From: Rosistilla carotiformis
GTDB lineage: Bacteria; Planctomycetota; Planctomycetia; Pirellulales; Pirellulaceae
Length of the DNA stretch: 64,000 nucleotides
NCBI RefSeq assembly: GCF_007753095.1
Contig: NZ_CP036348.1
Span: 1,364,001 to 1,428,000, forward strand
Direction: 5' to 3'
Shown here: positions 1 through 9,314 of the stretch, piece after piece
Layout of the letters: every line of letters starts with the position of its first letter
How positions within the stretch are numbered: the first letter of the stretch is position 1
Position numbers and translations under genes: made by a program
Notes under the pieces: model-generated
Told to the model about the DNA's origin: nothing
Databases searched by the model: none
The model's input: only the letters and a program-made list of their open reading frames with translations

Positions 1-1284
1 CCGCATTTTTTCGATCGCAACCGATTGGATTTGACGGATACGTTCGCGGGACAGTGACATCGTCTTGCTAACTTCCAATAGCGTCTTCGGGCTTCCGTCA
101 TCCATTCCGTAACGCAGTTCGACGACGCGGCGTTCCCGCGGCAGCAGTGCATCGAGCACCGACTGCACCGTCTGGTCGAACTCCTCACGCTGCAACCGCG
201 AACTCGGGTCGCTCGCCTGCGATGGATCGGGCAGCATTTCGGCGATCGATTGTCGCTGCATCGCCATGCTGTCGTCGATCGAGACCATCTCGCGCATCGC
301 TTCGATCGCGCGGCGGGCGCTATCGACCGACTGCCCCGTCAGCTTCGCCAACTCTTCGATAGAGGGTTGACGTTCGTGCGCATGCACGAACAGCTCGCTC
401 GCCTGACGGACGTTGCGGACACCTGCCAGAACGGCGGTCGGAATTCGAACCGCGCGGGCGTGCATCGTGACGGCGCGGGAGATCGCTTGCCGGATCCACC
501 ATGAAGCGTAAGTGCTGAAGCGGAAGCCGCGGTCGGGATCAAACTTTTCAATCCCTCGCATCAACCCAGCGTTCCCCTCTTGGATCAGGTCGGAAAATCC
601 GAGCCCGCGGCCCCGGTAGCGTTTCGCAATGGGGACCACTAGCCGCAAATGGTGGGTGACAAATTCCCGCTTCTGCCGTAGCAACGATCGACGTAGCGCT
701 TTGACGCGGCGTCGATTGGTTCGCAAGGCGGGGCTCTTTTTGCCGCGTGTCGCCGTCTCGTACGCCTGTTCGAGCACCTCCAGACGCAGCGGCAGGTCGT
801 TGACCAACCGGCGACAGACGCGAATGCGATTGCGTACTCGATGTTGAGCGGCGGCGCGTCGTTTTGGGGGCGTTCGCTGCGAGTCGATTATTTTCTGATC
901 GAGCTCGTTTTCATGATCGAAGCGAAGCAGTGACTGTGTCGCCACGGGCAGTGCGCGTCGCAATAACGCGACACGTGTCCGATCGTGAGGCGCGACGTCG
1001 ATGATCGCATCGATGCGGTGATTGCTTTGCGTTGCTTCGTTGAAGACGCCAGCGATCGCCGCGATGATCGAGACGTCGGCAAGCATCGCGCGGCGGTACG
1101 CATTGCGAGTCCGCTTGATCCGCTGCGTTGCCCGAACCTCTTCTTCAGGAGTTAAAAGATTAGTCCGCGAGACCGCTTCAAAATATTCAGTCACCCCTTC
1201 GCTATCGTTGGGGAAGTGTCGTTTCGAGAGCATCGGCGACCGGTTCATCCAACCGCCACCGCCTTGTTGGTTTGTTTTTTCCAT
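1..1284 (-). CDS. RNA polymerase sigma-70 family factor (RpoD/SigA-like), 3' end cut by window edge
   Basis: Reads from ATG at 1284 leftward without a stop for 428 codons to the window edge. The translation holds region 1.2 ([16 protein letters not shown], about residues 40-55), region 2 ([17 protein letters not shown], then the [26 protein letters not shown] core), region 3 and region 4 ([12 protein letters not shown] helix-turn-helix at the very edge), so only a few C-terminal residues are missing. There is no region 1.1. Between regions 1.2 and 2 lies an Arg-rich stretch of about 130 residues that resembles a short non-conserved region. This is a group 1/2 factor that directs core polymerase to -35/-10 promoters. 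Whether it is the housekeeping or an alternative factor cannot be decided here. It has no close upstream partner: 260 bp separate it from the next minus gene. Confidence 0.93.
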   Translation of the reverse strand, partial: MEKTNQQGGGGWMNRSPMLSKRHFPNDSEGVTEYFEAVSRTNLLTPEEEVRATQRIKRTRNAYRRAMLADVSIIAAIAGVFNEATQSNHRIDAIIDVAPHDRTRVALLRRALPVATQSLLRFDHENELDQKIIDSQRTPPKRRAAAQHRVRNRIRVCRRLVNDLPLRLEVLEQAYETATRGKKSPALRTNRRRVKALRRSLLRQKREFVTHHLRLVVPIAKRYRGRGLGFSDLIQEGNAGLMRGIEKFDPDRGFRFSTYASWWIRQAISRAVTMHARAVRIPTAVLAGVRNVRQASELFVHAHERQPSIEELAKLTGQSVDSARRAIEAMREMVSIDDSMAMQRQSIAEMLPDPSQASDPSSRLQREEFDQTVQSVLDALLPRERRVVELRYGMDDGSPKTLLEVSKTMSLSRERIRQIQSVAIEKMR

Positions 1285-1544
1285 GATATCGCCTTTCCAA
1301 ATCAAGTTGGCAGAGCCAAGTGCAAGGCGACAGAGGTGCAATCGGCATGCCGGAAAGCGAAAATCGCAGCCCTTGAGCATGGGGCGGAGGCGTTTCAGCT
1401 CGATTTGAGGGTTGGGGCCCGATCGACAATCGTCGGTGGGAAACCGTACTCCTGGCAGAGTTCGAAGCCCCTCAAAGGTTTCGGTTTAGCGAAAGCGAAG
1501 GCGAATCGGCAGGCTGGCTGCTAGGGCAAGGCATGCCAGCGGTA

Positions 1545-2354
1545 TCAGGCGTCGATTGCCAGGGCTTCGTCGATTGGCGTGGGGGATGGTTGGGTGAAGC
1601 GGCCGATGATGGCGGGGATGCTGTAGCTGGCCACTGGGTAGACAAAGCAGACTTCGAAGGTGCCCGATCTCGGTTGCCCAAAGTCGTAATTGGTCATGAG
1701 GGTCCAGAAGCTGAGGCAGAGCAAAGCCAGTAGGACGAGCGTCGCCAGCGGCCACCGATAGGTGCGATGGCAAAACGAGGAACACCCCAATAACCAACCC
1801 GCTGTCCCGCCGACACACAGGATTGTCATCGCTGTCAGATCGCGCTGCGATGGGGCGAGTTGTTTGAAGAGCGTGAACAGCACGGCAATGCAAGTCGTGA
1901 GGATCAACAGGCCGCGAATCGAATACTGGGATCGCGCTGCCGGATTGGGATCGTTTGCCAGCCGCCAGGCGGGAAAGCCCGCAGCAAAACTCAGCAGCCA
2001 GGCAAGCATCGCCGACGACAAAAAGAAGGGTGCAAAAAATTGGACCGTGTCGCCGCCCAAGACCGACGAGGTTGCCGTCGAAAACAAAATGGTGACGGCA
2101 AACAATATCAAGCGGAGCGGTAGGTGTGGGCCCTTGGCCAAGCAGCAGGTGGCGACGGTCGCATTCCAGCTGACCAGCATGCCAATAAATGCAAAGATGA
2201 ACCAAGAATTGGGGTCTCGGTTTTGGATCGCACCGGACACGATGCCCATCGCGAGGATAACCGCTCCTAAGAAGGCGATCGCTGCGACGGTGCGAGACGA
2301 ACAGATGGGGCGTGTCGCGAGCGGCGTGGAATCATTGCCATGGTCCATTTGCAT
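1545..2354 (-). CDS. Multi-pass membrane protein of unknown function
   Basis: 269 residues with roughly seven hydrophobic segments, starting with one near residues 25-45. Around residue 142 it carries QYSIRGLLILTTCIAVLF, which resembles an amphipathic F/YSIRxLLxLTxxxA segment that recurs in many uncharacterised planctomycete membrane proteins; the resemblance is from memory. No catalytic motif is recognisable. It lies 57 bp downstream of apbE on the same strand, so cotranscription is possible. A competing frame at 1486-2205 has no membrane-protein logic and is treated as a shadow. It is predicted to sit in the cytoplasmic membrane; function is unknown. Confidence 0.7.
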   Translation of the reverse strand: MQMDHGNDSTPLATRPICSSRTVAAIAFLGAVILAMGIVSGAIQNRDPNSWFIFAFIGMLVSWNATVATCCLAKGPHLPLRLILFAVTILFSTATSSVLGGDTVQFFAPFFLSSAMLAWLLSFAAGFPAWRLANDPNPAARSQYSIRGLLILTTCIAVLFTLFKQLAPSQRDLTAMTILCVGGTAGWLLGCSSFCHRTYRWPLATLVLLALLCLSFWTLMTNYDFGQPRSGTFEVCFVYPVASYSIPAIIGRFTQPSPTPIDEALAIDA

Positions 2355-2411
2355 TTGCCTGGTTCGTAGCGCGTGGTGCGAAGTGGCGACGAGAGCTTTT
2401 CTGCCACAGGT

Positions 2412-3440
2412 CTAGTTCTGATCGCGTGGACTCTCCTGGAACGGTTCCCAACGCTCGTCGGCGATCGCCACCGCGACGACTTCAACTTCGCTACTGCGAG
2501 CCACCTCGGCGACTCCCACGATTCCCAGCCCTTGGTTCGTTTCGACGAATTGTGTCGCTTTCTGGATCCCGTCGACAAACAGCCCCGTCGCCAGCGCGTC
2601 CGATTCGGCGGCGACTTTCGCGATCAGAGTCAGCGACAGCAGATCGCCGCCGGGCCAGCCGGTTCGCGGGTCGATCATGTGGCCGAGTCGTTGGCCGCGA
2701 TAGTGGAAGAACTGTTTCCCCGAACCGCTTGTCGAAAGCGATTCGTTCTGCAGCCACACTCGGCCGAGCTTGCGTTGCGGGCGGATCGGATGGCTCAGCG
2801 CGATCGGCCAGCCCGGTTCCCCAGGCCGCCGGCTGCCGCGGGCCACGATGCTGCTCTGCCCGCCATGGATCAGGAAGTTTTCTACGCCCGAGGTGACCAG
2901 CATCGCAACGGCTTGGTCCAGGGCGTAACCTTTGCCGATCGCCCCGAGGTTGATCCGCATCCCCGGCTGTTTGAAGCGGATCGTTTGCTGGTCGGCGTCG
3001 AGTTCCAAGTTTTGGTATCCGACAGCCTGTAGCGCCGCGGCAAGTTCTTCGTCGCTCGGCTTGCGTCCGCTGCGGTTGGTGAATCCCCAAGCGTCGACAA
3101 GCGGCCCGGCGGTGATGTCGAATGCGCCGCCGGTCGCTTCGGAGATCGCGACCGCTTGTTGGACGATCTTGAAGAGGTGCGGATCGACGCGGACGGGCCT
3201 CTCGGCAGCTTCGCGGTTCAGCTTGGAGATGTCGCTGTCGGAGCGATAGACGGAAAAGATTCCTTCGAGCGTGCGAATCCATTCGAGCGCTTCCAACGCG
3301 ATCTCCGGCGCCTCGCGATCGACGTCGGCCGGCATCAGCACCTCAAACTCCGTCGCCATCGCGGGGCGGATGACCGAGATCAGTTCGCCGGGGCGGGCGA
3401 TGCTGGGAGAGTTTTCCGAAGGAGAAGCCGCGTTGTTCAA
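2412..3440 (-). CDS. apbE: FAD:protein FMN transferase (ApbE family)
   Basis: 342 residues, normal for ApbE. It would transfer FMN from FAD to a Thr of target flavoproteins such as Nqr/Rnf subunits. Visible family features are the MATEFEV start of the core, a FSVYRSDSDISKLN segment, the ITAGPLVDAWGF region, NLGAIGKGYALDQA, an HGGQSS turn, and MIDPRTGWP near the C-terminus with the metal-binding region following (AAESDALATGLF). Unlike many ApbE proteins it has no lipobox or signal peptide: the N-terminus is a 25-residue polar Ser/Pro-rich leader, so it is probably cytoplasmic. It is transcribed away from lpdA across a 307-bp intergenic region. No obvious flavoprotein target is encoded nearby. 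Confidence 0.9.
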   Translation of the reverse strand: MNNAASPSENSPSIARPGELISVIRPAMATEFEVLMPADVDREAPEIALEALEWIRTLEGIFSVYRSDSDISKLNREAAERPVRVDPHLFKIVQQAVAISEATGGAFDITAGPLVDAWGFTNRSGRKPSDEELAAALQAVGYQNLELDADQQTIRFKQPGMRINLGAIGKGYALDQAVAMLVTSGVENFLIHGGQSSIVARGSRRPGEPGWPIALSHPIRPQRKLGRVWLQNESLSTSGSGKQFFHYRGQRLGHMIDPRTGWPGGDLLSLTLIAKVAAESDALATGLFVDGIQKATQFVETNQGLGIVGVAEVARSSEVEVVAVAIADERWEPFQESPRDQN

Positions 3441-3747
3441 GGGATTGGCCGCTGAGTTGGATTTGGGGTGGAGGACGTTTTTATTTTAGTAGCTTTTGCA
3501 GGCGGTAGGCATAGCCCGCGTGAACGGTTGGCCCGCCGGTCTGTCTATTGTCGATAGACTTGCTTTTGCTTTGCCGGGTCGCATGCGGGACTCGAATCGG
3601 CGATAAAGGAAGCCTTGCGCGGCGGCGGTATATGCGCAGGAGGGTTCGCGACGGCGTCGCGAGGCCACGGGGTGCGAGTTCACCGGAGACGCGCCCCGCA
3701 CTCAACTGGTTAAAAACTTTTACAGCTCTTGGATCGATAGGATTGGA
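3441..3747. other. Divergent intergenic region between apbE and lpdA
   Basis: About 307 bp with no credible gene. It contains an inverted repeat, GTCTAT-N5-ATAGAC, at 3543-3559, which could be a regulator site serving either divergent gene. A purine-rich GGATTGGA immediately before ATG 3748 is the likely ribosome-binding region of lpdA. No promoter was identified with confidence. Confidence 0.35.
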
Positions 3748-5139
3748 ATGAATACGGCGCAGCATGATTTGGTTGTCTTGGGCGGTGGACCCGGTGGATA
3801 CGTGGCAGCGATTCGCGCCGCTCAGCTGGGAATGAACGTCGCCTGTATCGACGAAAATGAACGCTATGGCGGCACCTGTCTCCGCGTCGGCTGTATCCCC
3901 AGCAAGGCGTTGTTGGAATCGAGCCATCTGTATCACGACGCCAAGACGTCGTTCTCCAATCACGGTCTGAAGATCGGCGACGTCGAGTTGGATCTGCCGA
4001 CGATGATGAGCCGCAAAGAGAAGGTCGTCGACACGCTGACCGGCGGCATCAACATGCTGCTGAAGAAGAATAAGGTGACGACTTATAATGGCCGCGGCCG
4101 CTTCATCAGCTCCGACACAATCGAAATCGAAGGCAAGTCGCCCGCTCGCGTCAAAGCGGCCAAGACGATCATCGCCGTCGGATCGCGGCCGATGTCGTTC
4201 CCGTCGATCGAAGAGGATGGCGTGCGGATCGGCAACAGCACGATGGCGCTCAGCTTTCCCGAAGTCCCCGAGCGGTTGGTTGTGATCGGCGGCGGCTACA
4301 TCGGGCTGGAACTGGGGAGCGTTTGGAATCGACTGGGCAGCAAGGTCGTCGTGCTCGAAGCGTTGGATCGCATCCTGACCGGGATCGACAGCGAACTGGC
4401 GTCGATCGCCAAGCGGACCTTCACGCGGCAGGGCTTGGAATTCAAGATGTCGACGTTTGTCGAATCGGCCAAGGTCCAAGGCGATCTGTGCGTGATCAAG
4501 ACCAAGGCGGGCGAGACGATCGAAGCCGATCGCGTGCTGCTGGCGACCGGCCGCGTTCCGTCGACCGACAAGATCGGATTGGATGCTGCGGGCGTCGCGA
4601 CCGACAAACGCGGGTTCCTGGAAGTCGATGCCAACTACCAAACCTCGGTCCCGGGGGTCTACGCTCTGGGCGATTGCATCGGCGGCGCGATGCTGGCTCA
4701 CAAAGCGATGGAAGAGGGTGTCGTCTGCGTCGAGCGGATGACCGGCATGGGGAGCCACTTCAATTACGATGTGATCCCGGCGATCGTTTATACACATCCC
4801 GAAATCGCTGCGGTCGGCAAGACCGAAGAACAGTTGAAGGAAGCGGGGATCGAATACAAGAAGGGAATGGCTCCCTACGGTGCCAACGGCCGTGCTCACA
4901 CGCTGGGCGAGACCGAAGGCCGCGTGAAGGTCTTGGCCGACGCCAAGACCGACCGCGTGTTGGGCGTTCACATCATCGGCGCTCGAGCGGGCGATCTGAT
5001 CGCCGAAGCGGGAGCGGCGATGGAATTTGGTGCCAGCGCCGAGGATATCGCTCGCTGCTGCCACGCCCATCCAACGCTCTCCGAATCGTTGCACGAAGCG
5101 GCACTGGGCGTCGACGGCCGCGCCTTGCACACCTTTTAA
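3748..5139 (+). CDS. lpdA: Dihydrolipoyl dehydrogenase (E3)
   Basis: 463 residues, the usual E3 length. It reoxidises dihydrolipoamide with NAD+ in 2-oxoacid dehydrogenase or glycine cleavage complexes. Seen: the FAD-binding GGGPGG loop at residues 12-17, the redox-active disulfide CLRVGC (Cys44 and Cys49), the NAD-binding GGGYIGLELG motif, the FAD-contacting YALGDC segment, and the C-terminal catalytic HAHPTLSE with His441 and Glu446. All key residues are present. No E1 or E2 gene is adjacent, so it may serve several complexes encoded elsewhere. A 556-residue reading frame on the opposite strand across this gene is a codon-bias shadow. Confidence 0.96.
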   Translation: MNTAQHDLVVLGGGPGGYVAAIRAAQLGMNVACIDENERYGGTCLRVGCIPSKALLESSHLYHDAKTSFSNHGLKIGDVELDLPTMMSRKEKVVDTLTGGINMLLKKNKVTTYNGRGRFISSDTIEIEGKSPARVKAAKTIIAVGSRPMSFPSIEEDGVRIGNSTMALSFPEVPERLVVIGGGYIGLELGSVWNRLGSKVVVLEALDRILTGIDSELASIAKRTFTRQGLEFKMSTFVESAKVQGDLCVIKTKAGETIEADRVLLATGRVPSTDKIGLDAAGVATDKRGFLEVDANYQTSVPGVYALGDCIGGAMLAHKAMEEGVVCVERMTGMGSHFNYDVIPAIVYTHPEIAAVGKTEEQLKEAGIEYKKGMAPYGANGRAHTLGETEGRVKVLADAKTDRVLGVHIIGARAGDLIAEAGAAMEFGASAEDIARCCHAHPTLSESLHEAALGVDGRALHTF

Positions 5140-5185
5140 GTGAGCGTGCACAGTTTGTTTTTCGGTTGATCGGCGAGGCTCTCTG

Positions 5186-5231
5186 CGGGCCGCGCCGATG
5201 GAAGCGCGGGGCGATGCCCGCGCGGTTAAAC
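5186..5231 (-). repeat. REP-like GC-rich hairpin repeat, copy 1
   Basis: Intergenic sequence with a 7-bp perfect stem (GCGCGGG at 5204-5210, CCCGCGC at 5217-5223). Read on the minus strand it begins GTTTAACCGCG and continues GGGCA-CGCCCCGCGC, matching the sequence at 60521-60556 almost base for base apart from an 8-bp insertion and two substitutions. The shared order over more than 35 bases in two distant intergenic spaces suggests a dispersed repeat family, not chance. Confidence 0.6.
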
Positions 5232-5343
5232 TAGAAAAACACTGTGCTGCTTGATGTGCTTAAGCATTTGGGGCGGGAAGCGTTCGAGCTTGCCGCCTCG
5301 CCGATCGCCGCGAATCGTTTGAGCTAACCGACCTGCGTTTTTA

Positions 5344-6759
5344 ATGCCAAATTCCACAACCGAAGCGATCGGCCATCTGGCCAACTACCCTTGGTTGTTG
5401 TTGGCTGTGGTGTTGCTGCCGCTGGTGATCGTCGCGTTGGTTCGCAAGACCTATCCCAGCCGGTTGTGGATCGGGTTATTGATCATCCCGGCGGGGCTCA
5501 GTCTAGCGGTGACGCTGACCGACGCTTGGGCTTACGCGGTGATCGCTGTCGACGCGGTGATCCTGGTTGTCGGCTTGGTCGACTATCTCATGTTACCCGG
5601 ATCGCGCGGCCTGACGGCTCAGCGGCAATTGGTTCGAACCGCGTCGATCGGTGCGCCGACGTCGGTCGATCTGACGGTCATCAATCGCGGGCCGCGGTCG
5701 CTTCGCGGCAGCGTGCGGGATGATCTTCCCGAAGGGTTTCTCAGCAGTCCCGAACAGCATCCGTTGACGCTGCCGTCGCGCAGCCAGTTGACGTTTCGGC
5801 GTCGATTGACGCCGATGCGTCGCGGCGTGGCGGAGCTGACGACGGTCTATCTGGAAGTCGTCAGCGGGCTGCGGTTGTGGCGGCGGCATATCGAATTGCC
5901 GTGCGAATCGAAGCTGAACGTCTACCCCGACATGAAGCAGTTGAGCGATTACGCCTTGCTGGCGCGGCAGGATCGACTGAGTCTGATCGGCGTGCGGCAG
6001 TCGCGACGGATCGGCCAGGACAACGATTTCGAGCGGTTGCGAGATTATTCCCGCGACGATAATTATCGGCACATCGATTGGCGGACGACCGCGCGGCGGA
6101 ACAAGCTGACCGTTCGCCAGTTTCAAACCGACCAATCGCAACGGGTGATCTTCATGCTCGATTGCGGGCGGATGATGACCAACGAGCACGACGGGATGAC
6201 GCTGTTGGATCACGCCCTCAATTCGTTCCTGATGATGGCTCACGTCGCACTGGCTCGCGGCGACGCCGTCGGCATGCTCTGCTTCTCCGATCGAATCCAC
6301 GCCTACATCCCGCCTCGGACCGGCAAGGCGCAGATGAATCGGCTGCTGCAGGCCGGCTTCAACCAGTTCCCTCAGCTGGTCGAATCTCGTTTCGATAAGG
6401 CGTTTTTGTATCTCTCCAATCACTGCAAGCAGCGATCGTTAGTCGTGATGGCGACCAATGTGATCGACGAGGTGAACGCTGGTCAGGTGACCGATTACCT
6501 GTCGAATCTCGTCGGCAAACATCTGCCGCTGGGGATCCTGTTGCGTGATCATCAGTTGTTCGACGCGGCCGATCATCCGTCAAACGATCCGCAGCGACTG
6601 TATCGGGCGGCGGCGGCGGCGGAGATCCTGTGTTGGCGGAATCAGGTGATCCAGGACATGAAACACGCCGGCGTGCTGGCGATGGACCTGTTTCCCGAAC
6701 AGATGACCGCTCCGCTGGTAAACCAGTATCTTGAAATCAAAGCCAAGCACCTGCTGTAG
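5344..6759 (+). CDS. DUF58 domain membrane protein
   Basis: 471 residues. Two or three membrane segments lie in the first 80 residues, then a periplasmic-type beta domain. The DUF58 core follows, with the signature DYSRDDNYRHIDWRTTARR and then a von Willebrand A-like fold beginning MLDCGRMM, where the canonical DxSxS metal site is degenerate (Asp kept, Ser residues lost). DUF58 proteins usually accompany a MoxR-type ATPase and other VWA proteins; none is adjacent, so this copy is an orphan. The role is unknown, probably envelope-associated. The start ATG at 5344 gives the expected hydrophobic N-terminus. Confidence 0.88.
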   Translation: MPNSTTEAIGHLANYPWLLLAVVLLPLVIVALVRKTYPSRLWIGLLIIPAGLSLAVTLTDAWAYAVIAVDAVILVVGLVDYLMLPGSRGLTAQRQLVRTASIGAPTSVDLTVINRGPRSLRGSVRDDLPEGFLSSPEQHPLTLPSRSQLTFRRRLTPMRRGVAELTTVYLEVVSGLRLWRRHIELPCESKLNVYPDMKQLSDYALLARQDRLSLIGVRQSRRIGQDNDFERLRDYSRDDNYRHIDWRTTARRNKLTVRQFQTDQSQRVIFMLDCGRMMTNEHDGMTLLDHALNSFLMMAHVALARGDAVGMLCFSDRIHAYIPPRTGKAQMNRLLQAGFNQFPQLVESRFDKAFLYLSNHCKQRSLVVMATNVIDEVNAGQVTDYLSNLVGKHLPLGILLRDHQLFDAADHPSNDPQRLYRAAAAAEILCWRNQVIQDMKHAGVLAMDLFPEQMTAPLVNQYLEIKAKHLL

Positions 6760-6946
6760 CGGCGGTTCTGGTGGCTCTGCCGATCCGACAACGGCGAGTT
6801 ACCGTCAATCCCCTGCCCCGACGGGTTGTTTCGGTGGTGACCTTCCCGGCCAGAGGATCGCAAGTAAAATGCTCGTCTAGATCGTTTTCACCGGACGCGT
6901 TCCGGATCCTCCCAGCATTTCAAAAACGCCTCAAAAGGTCACTAAA

Positions 6947-8734
6947 TTGTTACGTTCGCACACATGCGGCCAGCTTCGGTCGCAGGATATTGACACTGAA
7001 GTCACACTTTGCGGTTGGGTTGAAAGCACGCGGGACCACGGCGGTGCGGTCTTTATCGATCTCCGCGATCGCTACGGAATCACCCAAGTGGTTGTTGGCC
7101 CCGAGTGCGGTCAGGCGGCTGTCGACGCCGCCGGGCGGCTTTCGAACGAATCGGTGATCAAGGTCGTCGGGACCGTCGCGGCGCGGTTGGAAGGGAAGCA
7201 CAACGACAAGCTGGCAACCGGCGATATCGAGCTGCGAACCAAGGATTTGGAGCTGCTGAACAGCTGCCAACAGGCTCCGTTTGTTCCGTCGCAGCAAGAT
7301 CTGCCGGGCGAAGATCTGCGACTGAAGCATCGTTATTTGGATCTCCGTCGGACCAAGATGCTCGACACGATGGTCCTTCGCAGCCGGATCATCAAGCTGA
7401 TGCGCGACTATTTCGCCGATCGCGACTTCATCGACGTCGAGACGCCGATCCTGGGCCGCAGCACTCCCGAAGGTGCTCGCGATTACCTGGTTCCCAGCCG
7501 CGTGCATCCCGGCGAATTCTACGCGCTGCCGCAATCGCCTCAGCTGTACAAGCAGATCTTGATGGTCGCCGGCTTCGACCGCTACGTGCAGGTTGCCAAA
7601 TGTTTCCGCGACGAAGATCTTCGCGCCGATCGCCAGCCGGAGTTCACGCAGTTGGACCTCGAGATGTCGTTTGTCGACATGGACGATGTGATCGGGATGA
7701 TCGACGGTCTGGTCAGCGTGGTCGCCAAGGATGTGTTGGGGATCGACGCGCCCGCCAAGTTGCCACGGATGACGTGGGACGAAGCGATGACCAAATACGG
7801 AACCGACGCTCCCGACCTGCGGTTTGGGATGGAGATCGTCGACATCAGCGATATCGCAGCGAACGTGGAGTTCCGCGTCTTCCGTGGTGCCGTCGACGCC
7901 GGGGGCAAGGTCCGCGGCATGAACGCCAAGGGAGCCGCGTCGAAATATTCGCGGCGTCAGATCGATGAGCTGACCGAATACGTCAAGCAGGACTTTGGGG
8001 CCAAGGGCTTGGCTTGGTTCCGCGTCGAAGACGATGGATCGCTCTGGTCGCCGATCAGCAAGAATCTGGAAGCGGAGCAATTGCAGGCGATCGGCCAGCG
8101 GTTGGAAGCCGAGCCGGGCGACTTGTTGCTGTTCCTTGCCGATTCGTGGGAGGTGACCTGCCGCGGTTTGGCCGGTTTGCGAAAGCGATTGGGTGCGGAA
8201 CTGAAGCTGTACGATCCCAAGGCGATGAGTTTTTCGTGGGTGATCGAGTTCCCGATGTTCGAACACGATGCCGAAGAGGACCGTTGGGTCGCGATGCATC
8301 ATCCGTTCACCGCACCGCGGACCGCCGATTTGCCGATGCTGAAAGAGGATCCGGCCGCTTGCCGAGCGATCGCTTACGATCTGATCATCAACGGCAGCGA
8401 AGCTGGCGGCGGAACGATCCGGATCCACGATTCGGGGATCCAACAACAGGTCTTTGATCTGCTGGGGATTTCGCCCGAACTGGCGAAGGAGCGATTTGGG
8501 TTCCTGTTGGACGCGCTGCGTCTGGGGGCGCCACCGCACGGCGGGATCGCGTTGGGAATCGATCGCTGGGTGATGTTGTTCGCCAATCTGGACAGCATCC
8601 GCGACTGCATCGCGTTCCCGAAAACGCAGAAGGCATCGGATCTGATGACCGAAGCACCAAGCGAAGTCGACAAGAAGCAGCTGGAAGAGCTGTATTTGCG
8701 AACGACTCCGCCAGCCAGCAAGCAGCAAGCTTAA
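6947..8734 (+). CDS. aspS: Aspartyl-tRNA synthetase, bacterial type, probably non-discriminating
   Basis: 595 residues, the normal length for bacterial AspRS. Domains: N-terminal OB-fold anticodon-binding domain (CGWVESTRDHGG), class II catalytic core with motif 2 (CFRDEDLRADRQPEFTQLDLEMSF), the bacterial GAD insertion (about residues 290-410, including WFRVEDDGSLWSPISKNL), and motif 3 (GIALGIDRWVML). The start is TTG 6947, placed 7 bp after an AAAGGT ribosome-binding sequence; the following residues align with the usual AspRS N-terminus and no in-frame ATG lies nearby. Residue 31 is His and residue 83 is Gly, the pair linked in Pseudomonas AspRS to recognition of both tRNA-Asp and tRNA-Asn. 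Its stop overlaps the stop of the convergent gene at 8731. Confidence 0.96.
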   Translation: MLRSHTCGQLRSQDIDTEVTLCGWVESTRDHGGAVFIDLRDRYGITQVVVGPECGQAAVDAAGRLSNESVIKVVGTVAARLEGKHNDKLATGDIELRTKDLELLNSCQQAPFVPSQQDLPGEDLRLKHRYLDLRRTKMLDTMVLRSRIIKLMRDYFADRDFIDVETPILGRSTPEGARDYLVPSRVHPGEFYALPQSPQLYKQILMVAGFDRYVQVAKCFRDEDLRADRQPEFTQLDLEMSFVDMDDVIGMIDGLVSVVAKDVLGIDAPAKLPRMTWDEAMTKYGTDAPDLRFGMEIVDISDIAANVEFRVFRGAVDAGGKVRGMNAKGAASKYSRRQIDELTEYVKQDFGAKGLAWFRVEDDGSLWSPISKNLEAEQLQAIGQRLEAEPGDLLLFLADSWEVTCRGLAGLRKRLGAELKLYDPKAMSFSWVIEFPMFEHDAEEDRWVAMHHPFTAPRTADLPMLKEDPAACRAIAYDLIINGSEAGGGTIRIHDSGIQQQVFDLLGISPELAKERFGFLLDALRLGAPPHGGIALGIDRWVMLFANLDSIRDCIAFPKTQKASDLMTEAPSEVDKKQLEELYLRTTPPASKQQA

Positions 8735-9288
8735 GGCTGCATTTGACGGCGGGCCAGCAGATGACGCTGCTGGCCGAAGCGGTCATATTCACGCTGAGCG
8801 ATCGCGGCGAGATCGCTCGGCAATTCGCCGATCGCGCGGCGGTAATAATAATCGGCTGCCTTCAGGTGGCCTTCTTGCACGCATCGCCGGGCGTCGCGGA
8901 CCAGCTGTTTCGCTGCCTCGACCGGATCGATCGGTTTCGGCGGGACAACCTTGGCCGCCGCGTTTTCTTTGGCCTTCTGTTGGCGCAGGAACTCCGCCGG
9001 TTCGGCGCCTAGCAATTGACGATCCATCTCGGCCAAGTCGATGATCTGAACGTGGGCGCTCATCGTGCCGCGAGAGATCGAGCGGCCTGTCGATCGCGAA
9101 CCCCAGCCCGAGTTGCGGCTGCTTTCAGCCGACCGGCCGATGCTGCCCAAATGAGCCGATCCGCCGTCGGGAACCAAGACCGATCCCGAATACTGAAACG
9201 TGTCAAACGTCGGCAGCATGACGACCTGCGCGGGGCAGGTGTTGGCGGCGAGGATCGTCGCGACGACGGTCAGGATCAAGATCCGCAT
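8731..9288 (-). CDS. Small secreted protein of unknown function
   Basis: 185 residues. A clear signal peptide (MRILILTVVATILAANTCPA, cleavage near residue 20) is followed by a Ser/Gly/Arg-rich low-complexity segment (about 45-75) and a C-terminal helical domain with a TPR-like half-repeat (AADYYYRRAIGELP). No family recognised. It lies 26 bp after the 3' end of the upstream minus gene (9315-11015), so the two are probably one transcription unit. Its TAA overlaps the TAA of aspS, giving a tail-to-tail pair with no spacer. Confidence 0.75.
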   Translation of the reverse strand: MRILILTVVATILAANTCPAQVVMLPTFDTFQYSGSVLVPDGGSAHLGSIGRSAESSRNSGWGSRSTGRSISRGTMSAHVQIIDLAEMDRQLLGAEPAEFLRQQKAKENAAAKVVPPKPIDPVEAAKQLVRDARRCVQEGHLKAADYYYRRAIGELPSDLAAIAQREYDRFGQQRHLLARRQMQP

Positions 9289-9314
9289 CGATCGGCTCCG
9301 TTGGTTCGCGAGGA

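Noticed and set aside
3481-5151. 556-codon open frame antisense to lpdA
   Set aside because: Runs opposite a certain gene, His/Arg/Asp-rich composition typical of codon-bias shadows, no domain.
6950-8728. 592-codon open frame antisense to aspS
   Set aside because: Same nature as above; aspS motifs are intact on the plus strand.
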